Both the position numbers and the translations under genes were made by a program. A stretch of 38,850 bases of DNA from Oscillospiraceae bacterium (lineage in GTDB: Bacteria > Bacillota > Clostridia > Oscillospirales > UBA644): assembly GCA_015067305.1 (NCBI GenBank), contig SVMT01000023.1, forward strand, positions 1-38,850, in the 5' to 3' direction. Of this stretch, positions 8,315-17,054 are shown in pieces. The first letter of the stretch is position 1, and each line of letters starts with the position of its first letter. The notes beneath the pieces are model-generated. The model had not been told where the DNA came from, ran no database searches, and worked only from the letters and a program-made list of their open reading frames with translations.

Positions 8315-9646
8315 TTATTTTATCAAAGTGCAAATATCGTATTTTCTTATGGAAATAAGGGTTATAACTGCGGAAAGTGCGAGGATAACTACGGAAGTTT
8401 CCACATATATTGCGAGGGACTGCCAGAAATAAAAAGGCATGTTTATGGAATTTATTATCCATTTTGTTGCGAACATACCTATTACGGTTGAACAAAGAAG
8501 TATGATTGACATTTCTGAAATAATAAATAAAACGGCGGATTTTTTTGTTGCTCCGATAGCTATATGTATAGCGTAATCTTTCATATTTCGGGAAACTCTG
8601 TTGGCTATGGAGATCAAAACCGTGACAACGGCAAAAAACATCAAAACTGCAGTGATCTCCTCATAAAACGAAGTTAACGCCTCTGTTCTGGATTGCATTT
8701 TTTCCATTGAAAGCTTTCTGTTTACAATACGATAATGCTTTCCAAATTGGCTGTAATCATTAATGGCATCATTCAACTCTTGAAGACCTAAAGTTTCATT
8801 TTCCGAAGTTAATAAAAATTTAATTCTGTAACCGATAAAGTTTGCATCTGTATTGACAGCTGATTTAATAACATTTTCGCCGTAATTATCCCACTCATCA
8901 ACAGGGATACTGTATCGAGGAAAAACAATGAACTTATCAAGATCCCAAATAATCTCCCCATTGGAAGTTACAACTGATGTGTCTTCGGCAAGGATACCGA
9001 TAACCTCTATTTGTGTAATATCTTCGCTCTTATAACTTGAGTTTGAGGCTTTAATGTCTATAAGGTCACCTATCTTATATACATCTTTGTATTTATAGCC
9101 CAAAAGAACAGGGCGAGGTTTTCCTTCAACATAAGGCATATCTTCGTCTGTAAAATCTCTTCCTTCTATAACACGATAATTCTCACCTTTGTGGAAATTG
9201 GGAGTAACCGTCAATACTGCAACACTATGGTTTGTCTCCCATTCTTCGTTACTAAATCCAGTATAAGGAGATCCACTCATTGAATAAAAAATCTTAGGGT
9301 CTCCTTTAAAATCTATAACACTTAGCCCTGTAGATTCTAAACCTACGTATTTTATATATTCCGAAGTATCAAGAGCTTCATAAAATTCGGCTGTTTCAAT
9401 GTCAATATTTTCAGAATACTCTCTTACAAGCAGGCCCGGCGGATACTTGGATCCTATAGAATACATATGGTATTCTTTAAGAGACTCATGATTTATTTTT
9501 CCAACTTTTATTTCGTTTACCGCATAATATGAGTAAGTATATCCTTGAAGAATAAACAAAAAGGCAAATAGTAAAACCGTGAGACCTGTCAAGACTTTAC
9601 GCCGATTGATATTCTTCATTCCTTCAAGTAAGCTGATTCTGAACAT
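8315..9646 (-). CDS. FtsX-like ABC-type permease, paralog 1
   Basis: A 443-residue protein with the same four-helix FtsX layout as its downstream paralog: N-terminal helix about 20-40, a large extracytoplasmic domain containing EGRDFTDEDMPYVEGKPRP, and C-terminal helices after ~310 with the conserved VSRNMKDYAIHIAIGATKKS cytoplasmic loop. I choose the ATG at 9646, with ACGGAGG 6 nt upstream, over an in-frame ATG ten codons earlier that lacks a ribosome site. Two unequal permeases could form a heterodimer as in other ABC exporters, but the ATPase must be encoded elsewhere. Function unknown. Confidence 0.8.
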   Translation of the reverse strand: MFRISLLEGMKNINRRKVLTGLTVLLFAFLFILQGYTYSYYAVNEIKVGKINHESLKEYHMYSIGSKYPPGLLVREYSENIDIETAEFYEALDTSEYIKYVGLESTGLSVIDFKGDPKIFYSMSGSPYTGFSNEEWETNHSVAVLTVTPNFHKGENYRVIEGRDFTDEDMPYVEGKPRPVLLGYKYKDVYKIGDLIDIKASNSSYKSEDITQIEVIGILAEDTSVVTSNGEIIWDLDKFIVFPRYSIPVDEWDNYGENVIKSAVNTDANFIGYRIKFLLTSENETLGLQELNDAINDYSQFGKHYRIVNRKLSMEKMQSRTEALTSFYEEITAVLMFFAVVTVLISIANRVSRNMKDYAIHIAIGATKKSAVLFIISEMSIILLCSTVIGMFATKWIINSINMPFYFWQSLAIYVETSVVILALSAVITLISIRKYDICTLIK

Positions 9647-9716
9647 AATATTACCTCCGTTAATTTTAAAGTTCATTTTTTACCGTCTCATTTAACAAAT
9701 ACAACGCAAAATGAGA

Positions 9717-9742
9717 AAACCCTCAAAAATAATTGAGAGTTT
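9717..9742 (-). other. Hairpin upstream of the permease operon
   Basis: AAACCCTCAA (9717-9726) pairs with TTGAGAGTTT (9733-9742); one position pairs only as G.U on the minus-strand RNA. It lies 71 nt before the first permease start. It could be a weak second terminator for the MATE transcript or part of the permease control region. No convincing sigma-A promoter was found in this gap. Confidence 0.35.
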
Positions 9743-9794
9743 ACAAAATATTCAAAAATGCATTTTTTATCTGCTTTTATAGCATTGAAAAATT

Positions 9795-9832
9795 ACGGAG
9801 AAGGCGTTCCTCAGGAAAACCGCCTCCTCCGT
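9795..9832 (-). terminator. Terminator of the pyrKD-MATE transcript
   Basis: A 12-bp stem (9795-9806 with 9821-9832, one G.U on the minus RNA) followed on the minus strand by AATTTTTC. It is the first strong terminator after the MATE stop at 9847. Confidence 0.75.
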
Positions 9833-9846
9833 TTAAAAATCGGGAA

Positions 9847-11241
9847 TTATTTATTTACAATATTCTTTGCCCAGAAACCTGACTTTAGCATTGGCATTGC
9901 GATGCAAAGCTTTATAATGTCAGAGAACTGAACGATAGCATAACATGCAAGTATCGGCAATGAGGTAAAACGGCAAAGGATCGCTGAAAGAGTTACCGTT
10001 ATCACCCACATGTAAACGCAGTCAAAGAGGAACGTAACAACGGTTTTTCCTCCTGAACGGATGGTGAAATACGCAGCATGAACATATGCGTGGATAGGCA
10101 ACGATGCGCCTGCAACCATAAGAAAATGTGTTGCAAGTTCACGAACTTCAGGCTCAACATTATAAATAAGCGGAACAAAAGGTGCCACAAAAACAATGAG
10201 CAAGCCTATAAGAATATGCATGACAAAGTTGAAGAATATCAGCTTTCTGTCAACATCTTTCGCGCCTTCGATATCACCTGCGCCAAGCCTCTGCCCGACA
10301 AGGATCGAAACTGCATTACCCATGGCGAACATGATGACGCAGAAAAGATTCCATGCAGTGGTGTTGATATTCATCGCCGCAACAACATCGAGACCTCTTG
10401 TGGAGTAGTTCTGGTTTATGACTGTGGAGCCGAGGGACCAGAAAAGCTCGTTAAGCATAAGCGGCATACCTGTGATCATTATACTTTTAACAAGGGAACC
10501 TGAAATATAAAGACTACGGTAAAGCCCTTTCATAAAGGGGAATTTTTTCGTGTTGCTATGAGCATATATCACAACAATGAAAAACTCGATAAATCTGGCA
10601 ATGACAGTAGCTACCGCAGCACCGACAACTCCCATTTTGGGAAAGCCGAAATGCCCGAAAATAAGAACATAGTTGAGGCAAAGGTTTACAAAGATGGAAA
10701 TAACCGAAGCAACCATAGGCGCAACAGTATCACCTGCTTCACGGAGCGTACTGGAATACGCCTGAACTACCATGAACGGGAAAAGCCCGAAAAGCATAAC
10801 TTTCAGATAATCTTTTGCGTAATTTAATGTTACCGTGATGTCAATATCTTTATTCGCTTCGTTATCAAGGAACAAAAGAGCAAGATCTTCACCCCAGAAT
10901 ATGAAAATTCCGATACCGACAGCAGTTGCAATGACACCGAATATCATCTTGACACGGAAAGCCTGCTTCATACCTTCAAAATCGCCTTTGCCATAGAACT
11001 GTGCACCGAAGATCGATGCACCTGAAAGACCGCCGAAGAGGAGAAGATTGAACACAAACATAAGCTGGTTCATAATGGCAACGGCACTCATGGGTTCTGT
11101 TCCGAGACCGCCGACCATCACGTTGTCAAGAAGGCTGACAAAGTTTGTTATTCCCTGCTGAATGACAAGGGGAATAATCAGGGCAATAAGCATTCTGTAA
11201 AAATTCTTATCTCCCACATATCTTCTTATAAATTTATTCAT
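9847..11241 (-). CDS. MATE family efflux transporter
   Basis: A 464-residue protein with about 12 hydrophobic segments and the two-fold arrangement of MATE (DinF/NorM-type) cation- or proton-coupled exporters. Typical sequence includes IPLVIQQGITNFVSLLDNVMVGGLG in the first helix pair, FGGLSGASIFGAQFYGKGD, and the second-half counterpart FAMGNAVSILVGQRLGAGD. These proteins export drugs or cationic metabolites; the substrate here cannot be predicted. Only 18 nt separate it from pyrD, and its AAGGA site overlaps the pyrD stop, so it is probably translated from the pyrKD messenger. Length is normal for the family. Confidence 0.92.
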   Translation of the reverse strand: MNKFIRRYVGDKNFYRMLIALIIPLVIQQGITNFVSLLDNVMVGGLGTEPMSAVAIMNQLMFVFNLLLFGGLSGASIFGAQFYGKGDFEGMKQAFRVKMIFGVIATAVGIGIFIFWGEDLALLFLDNEANKDIDITVTLNYAKDYLKVMLFGLFPFMVVQAYSSTLREAGDTVAPMVASVISIFVNLCLNYVLIFGHFGFPKMGVVGAAVATVIARFIEFFIVVIYAHSNTKKFPFMKGLYRSLYISGSLVKSIMITGMPLMLNELFWSLGSTVINQNYSTRGLDVVAAMNINTTAWNLFCVIMFAMGNAVSILVGQRLGAGDIEGAKDVDRKLIFFNFVMHILIGLLIVFVAPFVPLIYNVEPEVRELATHFLMVAGASLPIHAYVHAAYFTIRSGGKTVVTFLFDCVYMWVITVTLSAILCRFTSLPILACYAIVQFSDIIKLCIAMPMLKSGFWAKNIVNK

Positions 11242-11259
11242 TTTTAATTATGATTCCTT

Positions 11260-12165
11260 TTAATCTACACGTTTGAATTCGCTGAGATCTGCAATGCCGT
11301 TTTCTTCCATGTATTTTTCAAGGTCATGGAGAATAGTGTATGCGGCATCGGGCTCAATGAGCGTTGCAGTTCCGACCATAACGGCTTTTGCGCCTGCAAG
11401 AAGGAATTCAACAACGTCTTCAGCTGTCATGATACCGCCCATACCGATAACGGGGATATTTACAGCACCTGTTACCTGCCATACCATACGAACAGCTACG
11501 GGTTTGATCGCAGGACCTGAGAATCCGCCGACTTTACGGGCAAGAACGGGTTTACGGGTTTTAATGTCGATCTTCATGCCGAGAAGTGTATTGATAAGGG
11601 AAAGAGCATCAGCACCGCCCTTTTCAGCTGCTTTTGCAATACTTACAACATCTGTAACATTGGGAGAAAGCTTAACGATAATGGGGACTTTTGTTACGCT
11701 CTTTACTGTTTTGGTAAGTTCGTATACAACATCGGCATCAGTACCGAAGGCAAGTCCACCGTGGGAAACATTGGGGCAGGAAATATTGAGTTCGATCATA
11801 TCTACGCCTGCAGCGTCAAGTTTTGCCGCGAGTTTCGCGTAATCGTCAATAGTATCACCAGAAATATTTGCAATGACAGTAACACCTTTTTCTTTCAGTC
11901 CCGGAAGTTCATGTTCTATAAAATGATCCGCACCCGGATTCTGAAGACCTACAGAGTTGAGCATTCCTGCGGAAGTTTCTGCGATTCTCGGAGTAGCATT
12001 ACCTTCACGAGGAGCAAGTGTCATACCTTTAACAGAAATTGCGCCGAGTTCTTCAACAGGGAAAAATTCTGAAAGTTCAAGACCGTGTCCGCAAGTACCG
12101 GAAGCTGTCATAATGGGGTTTTTAAGTTTAATACCGCAAAAATCAAGAGAAAGATCGGGTTTCAT
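11260..12165 (-). CDS. pyrD: Dihydroorotate dehydrogenase B, catalytic subunit
   Basis: A 301-residue FMN-dependent TIM barrel that oxidises dihydroorotate to orotate in pyrimidine synthesis. MKPDLSLDFCGIKLKNPIMT opens the barrel; NISCPN carries the class 1 catalytic Cys130; the phosphate-binding end has GMGGIMTAEDV and GTATLIEP. Cysteine as active-site base together with adjacent pyrK identifies class 1B, the NAD-linked heterotetramer. The start is ATG 12165 with AAGGAGTG upstream; the longer in-frame reading to 12369 overlaps pyrK and is rejected. It lies 16 nt behind pyrK. Confidence 0.96.
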   Translation of the reverse strand: MKPDLSLDFCGIKLKNPIMTASGTCGHGLELSEFFPVEELGAISVKGMTLAPREGNATPRIAETSAGMLNSVGLQNPGADHFIEHELPGLKEKGVTVIANISGDTIDDYAKLAAKLDAAGVDMIELNISCPNVSHGGLAFGTDADVVYELTKTVKSVTKVPIIVKLSPNVTDVVSIAKAAEKGGADALSLINTLLGMKIDIKTRKPVLARKVGGFSGPAIKPVAVRMVWQVTGAVNIPVIGMGGIMTAEDVVEFLLAGAKAVMVGTATLIEPDAAYTILHDLEKYMEENGIADLSEFKRVD

Positions 12166-12181
12166 ATAAAGCACTCCTTTT

Positions 12182-12961
12182 TTATTCAAAAACGACTTTT
12201 TTAGCGTCAAACACGGGACCGTCTTTGCAAACGCAAAGATGATGAGGGTCTGAGTGTTCATGTTCTTTGATATCGGCAACGCAACAGAGACAAGTTCCGA
12301 TACCGCAACCCATACGCTCTTCAAGGGATACCTGACAGGGAATATTGTATTTTTCGCTGGCTTTTGCAACGAATTTCATCATAACCATGGGGCCGCAGGT
12401 CATAACTGCAGAAAAATTTTCGCCTTCGGCAATAAGGTTATCAAAGACTGTAACAACATTTCCTTTTGTACCGTAAGAGCCGTCATCTGTTGCAATGCAG
12501 ACCTTTGCACCTGCAGCTTCGAAATCGGAAATAAGCTGAGGATACATCAGATCTTTTGTTCTGTAACCGATAGCAACCACAGCACGGCTTCCCAATTCTT
12601 TTGCAGCCATGAGGAGAGGAAATGTACCGATACCGCCGCCGACAAGAAGGACTTTGCCCTCTGCGGGAGATTCAAAACCGTGACCGAGAGGACCGAGAAC
12701 ATCAAGTTCTTCACCTGTTTTTTTAGCAGCAAGAATCTCTGTACCGTGACCTCTTGTCTGGAAAATTATTCTTGTCGTACCGTTTTCAGCATCTGCATCA
12801 CAAATACTGATCGGTCTGCGGAGAAAAGTATCTCCACCGCAAGCTATATGTAGAAACTGACCTTTTTTGCTTTCGGAAGCCATTTCTTTATTTTCGAGAA
12901 CCATATCCGTCAGATCTCCGTAATGGGAGACAGATACTATTTTGCATATAAATTTGCCCAT
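12182..12961 (-). CDS. pyrK: Dihydroorotate dehydrogenase B, electron-transfer subunit
   Basis: A 259-residue flavoprotein of the ferredoxin-NADP reductase fold that moves electrons from PyrD to NAD+. FAD-binding RRPISIC is at 48-54; the NAD-binding loop LLVGGGIGTFPL is at 105-116; MTCGPMVMM is the conserved C-terminal nucleotide segment; the 2Fe-2S cluster region has Cys219, Cys224, Cys226/227 and Cys243/245. The start is ATG 12961 with AAGGGAG upstream; the 29-residue extension to 13048 has no ribosome site and lacks family similarity. A small TAAGCG/CGCTTA hairpin lies just before the ribosome site (12979-12993). Other pyr genes are not in this window. Confidence 0.95.
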   Translation of the reverse strand: MGKFICKIVSVSHYGDLTDMVLENKEMASESKKGQFLHIACGGDTFLRRPISICDADAENGTTRIIFQTRGHGTEILAAKKTGEELDVLGPLGHGFESPAEGKVLLVGGGIGTFPLLMAAKELGSRAVVAIGYRTKDLMYPQLISDFEAAGAKVCIATDDGSYGTKGNVVTVFDNLIAEGENFSAVMTCGPMVMMKFVAKASEKYNIPCQVSLEERMGCGIGTCLCCVADIKEHEHSDPHHLCVCKDGPVFDAKKVVFE

Positions 12962-13019
12962 TTTCAAATACTCCCTTCTAAGCGTTTCGCTTAAAAAAAT
13001 GTTTATTTTCAGCAGAACA

Positions 13020-13050
13020 CGGTGAAGCTCCCTTTCGGAAAATTTCACCG
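13020..13050 (-). terminator. Possible terminator between the hydrolase-like gene and pyrK
   Basis: CGGTGAA (13020-13026) with TTCACCG (13044-13050) forms a stem that can extend inward to a GAAA loop on the minus RNA. There is no U-tract directly after it, so it may be only a partial terminator or a processing site. Confidence 0.35.
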
Positions 13051-13065
13051 CATCGTTTTTTATAG

Positions 13066-14094
13066 TTAATTTGCGGACTCAACCGCAGTTTCAGCGCCGA
13101 GTCTTGTTTCAAGGAAATACAATATCTCGTTTACGTAATTTTCCTCGAAATCCATGAATCCGTAAATATGCAGAGTGTTGAACAGTGCTATATCTGCGAA
13201 ATTCTTTTCAGATGCAATACTCTGAAGCTTATTGCTGTTTTCATAAGGGAAAATATAGTCATTTATACCGTGAAGGAAAAGAAAACTTTTATTTTCCGCA
13301 TTCTTGGCGGCCTCATAAGGAGACAGTTCAAAATCACAACCGGACATAAGTTCCATAAATTTAAGAGTCAACGGAGTGAAAAGTCCGTCAGGCATATAAG
13401 TCCATACAGAAAGATCTTCTTCAAGATAAGACCTGAGATCAAGATAAGAACCGTCGGCAATAACACATGATATATTATCATTTTCAGAACCTGCAACTAT
13501 TGCAGATGCAGCACCGAAGCCCCAACCGAGAACAGCTATATGTTTCTGATCGTAACTATCCTTGATGTGATCGGCAACCAGACTCAATTCGTCAGCTTCT
13601 TCGTCGCCAAAAGTATAATTCTTTCCCTCAGCATTGCCTGAACCGCTGTAGTCGAACATTACAACATTGTATCCGTTATGAACGATCTCCTCCACAAGAA
13701 AAATTGCAGAGATCTCTATCATTTCGCGATTACTTCCATAGTTATGAGACACGATCACGGTTTTGTCGCTTTCAACAAACTCTCCGGAATAGTCCTGACT
13801 TGGTATCCACCAACAAATAAGCTGATCACCGGGATTCTTTCCAGGAATATCGAAAGTTTCATAAACCATATCAAGCTCAAGGGGACCGTCATCCAGCTCA
13901 AGGGCTTTTCGCTCAGGATTGAGCACCGTATAAGCGGAAACAGCGCATGAAATGACCCAGGAAGCAACAAGAACCAAAACAACAGAAACAGCAATAATCG
14001 AAATAAGCACTTTTAACGGCAATCTTTTCTTATGTTTCCTCTGATTTTGCAGCTTTGCCCTTTCAGCATCTGTAAGGATCTTATGTTTTCCCAT
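13066..14094 (-). CDS. Membrane-anchored alpha/beta-hydrolase-like protein lacking the nucleophile serine
   Basis: A 342-residue protein with a basic cytoplasmic tail (1-28), one membrane helix (about 29-55) and an extracytoplasmic alpha/beta-hydrolase domain. The fold is marked by VIVSHNYGSNRE (oxyanion strand), VVMFDYSGSG, the nucleophile elbow and LFLHGINDYIFP. The elbow reads G190-W-G192-F-G194, so the position normally held by Ser (G-x-S-x-G) is glycine; I checked this on the DNA. Candidate acid Asp279 and histidine His309 remain. It is therefore either a non-catalytic relative or uses a different chemistry. It sits 28 nt behind iorB. A longer GxSxG-type hydrolase start was not found. 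Confidence 0.75.
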   Translation of the reverse strand: MGKHKILTDAERAKLQNQRKHKKRLPLKVLISIIAVSVVLVLVASWVISCAVSAYTVLNPERKALELDDGPLELDMVYETFDIPGKNPGDQLICWWIPSQDYSGEFVESDKTVIVSHNYGSNREMIEISAIFLVEEIVHNGYNVVMFDYSGSGNAEGKNYTFGDEEADELSLVADHIKDSYDQKHIAVLGWGFGAASAIVAGSENDNISCVIADGSYLDLRSYLEEDLSVWTYMPDGLFTPLTLKFMELMSGCDFELSPYEAAKNAENKSFLFLHGINDYIFPYENSNKLQSIASEKNFADIALFNTLHIYGFMDFEENYVNEILYFLETRLGAETAVESAN

Positions 14095-14122
14095 TATTGT
14101 AACCTTTCTTGATTAGCGTGTT

Positions 14123-14701
14123 TTACTGAACGTTATATTCGAGACCTTTTTTGTATGCGGTCTTATTGATGTCAATGAACTTGGGTTTAACTGTCGTTTC
14201 GATTGCTTTTTCAAAATGTTCGGGATCAATACCCAAATATTTGGAAATTACACCGAGAAGAACTACGTTTACTGCTTTTGCGCTTCCCGCCTCTTCAGCC
14301 ATGGAAAGAGCATCTACAGGAATAATATCAACACCGAGAGCTTTGATCTTTTCGGGGATATTTTCAGGATAATCCATTGCACCGATAATAACGGGCATGG
14401 GGTCTATCTTCTGTGTATTCATAATTATCTTACCGTTTGGTTTGAGGTAAGAGATATATCTTGCAGCTTCAAGCTGTTCGAAAGCAAGGATAAAATCCGC
14501 TTCACCTTTGTCGATAATGGGAGAGGCAACTTTTTCGCCGTATCTTACATATGTAACAACGGAACCGCCTCTCTGAGACATACCGTGAACCTCGGAGATC
14601 TTAACATCATAGCCCATACCGGGAAGAACTGCGCCCAAAAGACGGCTGGCAAGAAGTGTTCCCTGTCCGCCTACGCCGACTATCATAATATTTCCACTCA
14701 T
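14123..14701 (-). CDS. iorB: Indolepyruvate:ferredoxin oxidoreductase, beta subunit
   Basis: A 192-residue gamma-type domain of the 2-oxoacid:ferredoxin oxidoreductase superfamily, the small partner of IorA. Nucleotide-type loop IMIVGVGGQGTLLASRLLG is at the N-terminus, followed by the family signature EVHGMSQRGGSVVTYVR. With IorA it decarboxylates aryl-pyruvates (from Trp, Phe, Tyr) to aryl-acetyl-CoA, reducing ferredoxin. Start ATG 14701 with AAAGGA about 11 nt upstream; a TTG three codons earlier is less likely. It follows iorA by 18 nt. Confidence 0.93.
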   Translation of the reverse strand: MSGNIMIVGVGGQGTLLASRLLGAVLPGMGYDVKISEVHGMSQRGGSVVTYVRYGEKVASPIIDKGEADFILAFEQLEAARYISYLKPNGKIIMNTQKIDPMPVIIGAMDYPENIPEKIKALGVDIIPVDALSMAEEAGSAKAVNVVLLGVISKYLGIDPEHFEKAIETTVKPKFIDINKTAYKKGLEYNVQ

Positions 14702-14719
14702 TGTTAGCAACTTCCTTTC

Positions 14720-16453
14720 TTAGTCTTTGATCTCGATTGCGCCGAATTTACACATCTTTGTGCAGAGTTCGCAACCTACGCAAAGAGTATCGTCGATTCC
14801 TGCTTTTTTGGTCTCTTTGTTTATTGAGATAGCAGGACAGCCGATCTTCATACAAGCTTTACAGCTCTTACATTTATCAGGATCGATAACAAGAGGTTTC
14901 TTGATTACGGCTTTCTTTATCATAATACAGGGACGACGAGCGATAATAACCGTGGGTTCGTCAGCCGCAAGAGCTTCTTTAACAACGGATTCAGTCTTTT
15001 CAATGTCATGAGGATCAACTTCAATAACTCTGTTGATGCCGACTGCTTTACAGAGAGCTTCAAGATTTACGGATGTGGTCATATCTCCTTTAAGCGTAAC
15101 ACCTGTTGTGGGGTTCTGCTGATGACCTGTCATACCTGTAATGGAGTTATCAAGAACGATTACAACGCTGTTGCTCTGATTGTATGCGATATTGATAAGA
15201 CCTGTGATACCTGAATGAATAAATGTAGAGTCTCCGATAACGGCTACAGATTTTCCGTTGGCTTCGGAAGCTTTCATGAAACCGTGAATACCTGAAACGG
15301 AATAACCCATACATACAGTAGCATCCATAGCGCTGAGAGGAGCTGCGGAACCAAGTGTATAACATCCGATATCGCCGTTTACTGTAACACCCAATTTTTT
15401 GAGAACATAGAACATACCTCTGTGGGGACAACCGGGACAAAGCACGGGAGGTCTTACGGGTATGGGTTCTTCGAGAGATTTAACTTCAGCTTTAACACCG
15501 AGAAGTTTTTCCTTTATCATTGCGGCATTGATCTCGCCTTCCATGGGGAAAACTTCCTTACCGATAACATTAAGACCCATTACACGGCAATGGTTTTCAA
15601 TAACCGGATCAAGTTCTTCAATAACATAAACCTTAGCATGTTTTGCACAAAAATCAGCAATCAGCTTTTTGGGAAGAGGATTCACCATACCGAGTTTAAG
15701 GTAGGAAGCTTTATTACCGAAAGCTTCTTTTGCGTATTCATAGCAGCAACCTGCAGCGATAATACCGATATCTGTACCGTTATCTTCAACAGTATTCAAA
15801 GATGAAGTTTCCGCATATTCAATAAGGCTCTTTGTTCTTGCCTCAACAACAGTATGTCTGCCGATCGCATTTGCAGGAACCATAACGTACTTCTTGGGAT
15901 TCTTTTCATAGGGCTTAACAGCAATGTCTGCTCTGTCGCAAAGCTCTGTAAGACTCTGTGAATGAGCAACACGTGTCGTAAGACGAAGAAGTACGGGAGT
16001 GTCAAATTTTTCGGAAAGCTCGTATGCGATCTTAACATATTCCTTACATTCGGAAGAATCGCAGGGTTCTATCATGGGAAGTTTTGAAGAAATAGCATGA
16101 TTTCTGGAGTCCTGTTCGTTCTGGGAAGAATGCATACCGGGGTCATCTGCGACAGCAATTACAAGACCTCCGTTTACGCCTGTATAAGAAGCAGTAAAAA
16201 GGGGGTCAGCAGCAACATTAAGACCTACATGTTTCATAGCGGCAAAAGCTCTTGCGCCGCCGATGGAGGCACCGATGGCAACTTCTACAGCAACTTTTTC
16301 GTTGGGAGCCCATTCGGCATAAACTTCGTCATATTCTGCGACGAATTCAGTGATCTCGGTACTTGGTGTACCGGGATAAGAAGAAACGATCTTACAGCCT
16401 GCTTCGTAAAGTCCGCGAGCGACTGCTTCGTTTCCCAATAAAAGTTTTTTCAT
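14720..16453 (-). CDS. iorA: Indolepyruvate:ferredoxin oxidoreductase, alpha subunit
   Basis: A 577-residue thiamine-diphosphate enzyme. The N-terminal pyrimidine-binding domain begins LLLGNEAVARGLYEAGCKIVSSYPGTPSTEI. The thiamine-diphosphate/Mg domain shows CPGCPHRGMFYVLKK, NGDIGCYTLG and AVIGDSTFIHSG. The C-terminus is a two-cluster ferredoxin module, CKSCKACMKIGCP and CVGCELCTKMC, for 4Fe-4S clusters, all cysteines present. It is cytoplasmic and acts in aromatic amino-acid fermentation or, reversed, in amino-acid synthesis. AAGGA precedes the ATG at 16453. It lies in the LURP-iorA-iorB-hydrolase run. Confidence 0.95.
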   Translation of the reverse strand: MKKLLLGNEAVARGLYEAGCKIVSSYPGTPSTEITEFVAEYDEVYAEWAPNEKVAVEVAIGASIGGARAFAAMKHVGLNVAADPLFTASYTGVNGGLVIAVADDPGMHSSQNEQDSRNHAISSKLPMIEPCDSSECKEYVKIAYELSEKFDTPVLLRLTTRVAHSQSLTELCDRADIAVKPYEKNPKKYVMVPANAIGRHTVVEARTKSLIEYAETSSLNTVEDNGTDIGIIAAGCCYEYAKEAFGNKASYLKLGMVNPLPKKLIADFCAKHAKVYVIEELDPVIENHCRVMGLNVIGKEVFPMEGEINAAMIKEKLLGVKAEVKSLEEPIPVRPPVLCPGCPHRGMFYVLKKLGVTVNGDIGCYTLGSAAPLSAMDATVCMGYSVSGIHGFMKASEANGKSVAVIGDSTFIHSGITGLINIAYNQSNSVVIVLDNSITGMTGHQQNPTTGVTLKGDMTTSVNLEALCKAVGINRVIEVDPHDIEKTESVVKEALAADEPTVIIARRPCIMIKKAVIKKPLVIDPDKCKSCKACMKIGCPAISINKETKKAGIDDTLCVGCELCTKMCKFGAIEIKD

Positions 16454-16474
16454 ATTGAAAAACCGTCCTTATTT

Positions 16475-16948
16475 TCAGTTTTTACCGCAATTAGCGGCAT
16501 CTATTGCTATGGCCGTCAGCAAAGCGGGAAGCTCGTCCGAAGACCTGTAAAAAGCGATGGAATATACATCTGTAAAATTAAAAATTTCTTTTGAAACACT
16601 CACAACATCGGCTCCGTATTTATCCCTGACGGAATAATCCCAACCAAGGAAATCACCCTCAACGTCCCAACCTTTATAATCGAGAACGTAATCTTCACTG
16701 AACAGTGTGAATTTTTTGGAGATCGTACCCAAAAGCTGTCCTCCGATAATGACCTCAAATTTAGGCATAAAAGTCAGAATCTTCTCTCGGATACATCCGA
16801 CCTCTTTTCCTGCCGTGTCATAAACATGAAGAACGTGACCGAAAGTGAAAAACTCCGCTTTCACAAAATACTTCACGCAATCATCTTCGTCAAAGACATC
16901 ATATGTGTCCGTCCAGGAAAAAAATCTTTGTTTAAGTAATAATTTCAC
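16475..16948 (-). CDS. LURP-one-related (YxjI/DUF567) family protein
   Basis: A 157-residue protein resembling the LURP-one/scramblase-like 12-strand barrel family. Typical features are FSWTDTYDVFDEDDCVKYFVKAE, then HVLHVYDTAGKEVGCIREK, and the repeated pattern of a short strand followed by D-x-x-G. Bacterial members are uncharacterised. I choose GTG 16948 as start: AAAGGA is 8-10 nt upstream and the resulting length suits the family, whereas ATG 16978 has no ribosome site and adds ten unusual residues. It heads the operon containing iorA (21-nt gap); a link to aryl-acid metabolism is only positional. Confidence 0.75.
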   Translation of the reverse strand: MKLLLKQRFFSWTDTYDVFDEDDCVKYFVKAEFFTFGHVLHVYDTAGKEVGCIREKILTFMPKFEVIIGGQLLGTISKKFTLFSEDYVLDYKGWDVEGDFLGWDYSVRDKYGADVVSVSKEIFNFTDVYSIAFYRSSDELPALLTAIAIDAANCGKN

Positions 16949-16983
16949 GTATATCTTCCTTTGATAAAAGACTATCATAGATA

Positions 16984-17012
16984 ATTATATCACTGATCGG
17001 GAATTATAGCAA
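16984..17012 (-). promoter_or_regulatory. Sigma-A promoter of the LURP-iorAB operon
   Basis: Minus-strand TTGCTA (17012-17007), 17 nt, TATAAT (16989-16984), about 36 nt before the GTG start at 16948. Confidence 0.65.
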
Positions 17013-17054
17013 GAGCAGAAATGCGAAATTTATCATACTAATTTGCAAAAAGCG

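Noticed and set aside
11260-12369. Longer start for pyrD at 12369
   Set aside because: The extension overlaps the well-supported pyrK gene and has no family similarity; the ATG at 12165 has a strong RBS.
12979-12993. TAAGCG-TTT-CGCTTA hairpin before pyrK as a PyrR attenuator
   Set aside because: The PyrR-binding anti-antiterminator consensus and a following terminator are not visible; too short to claim.
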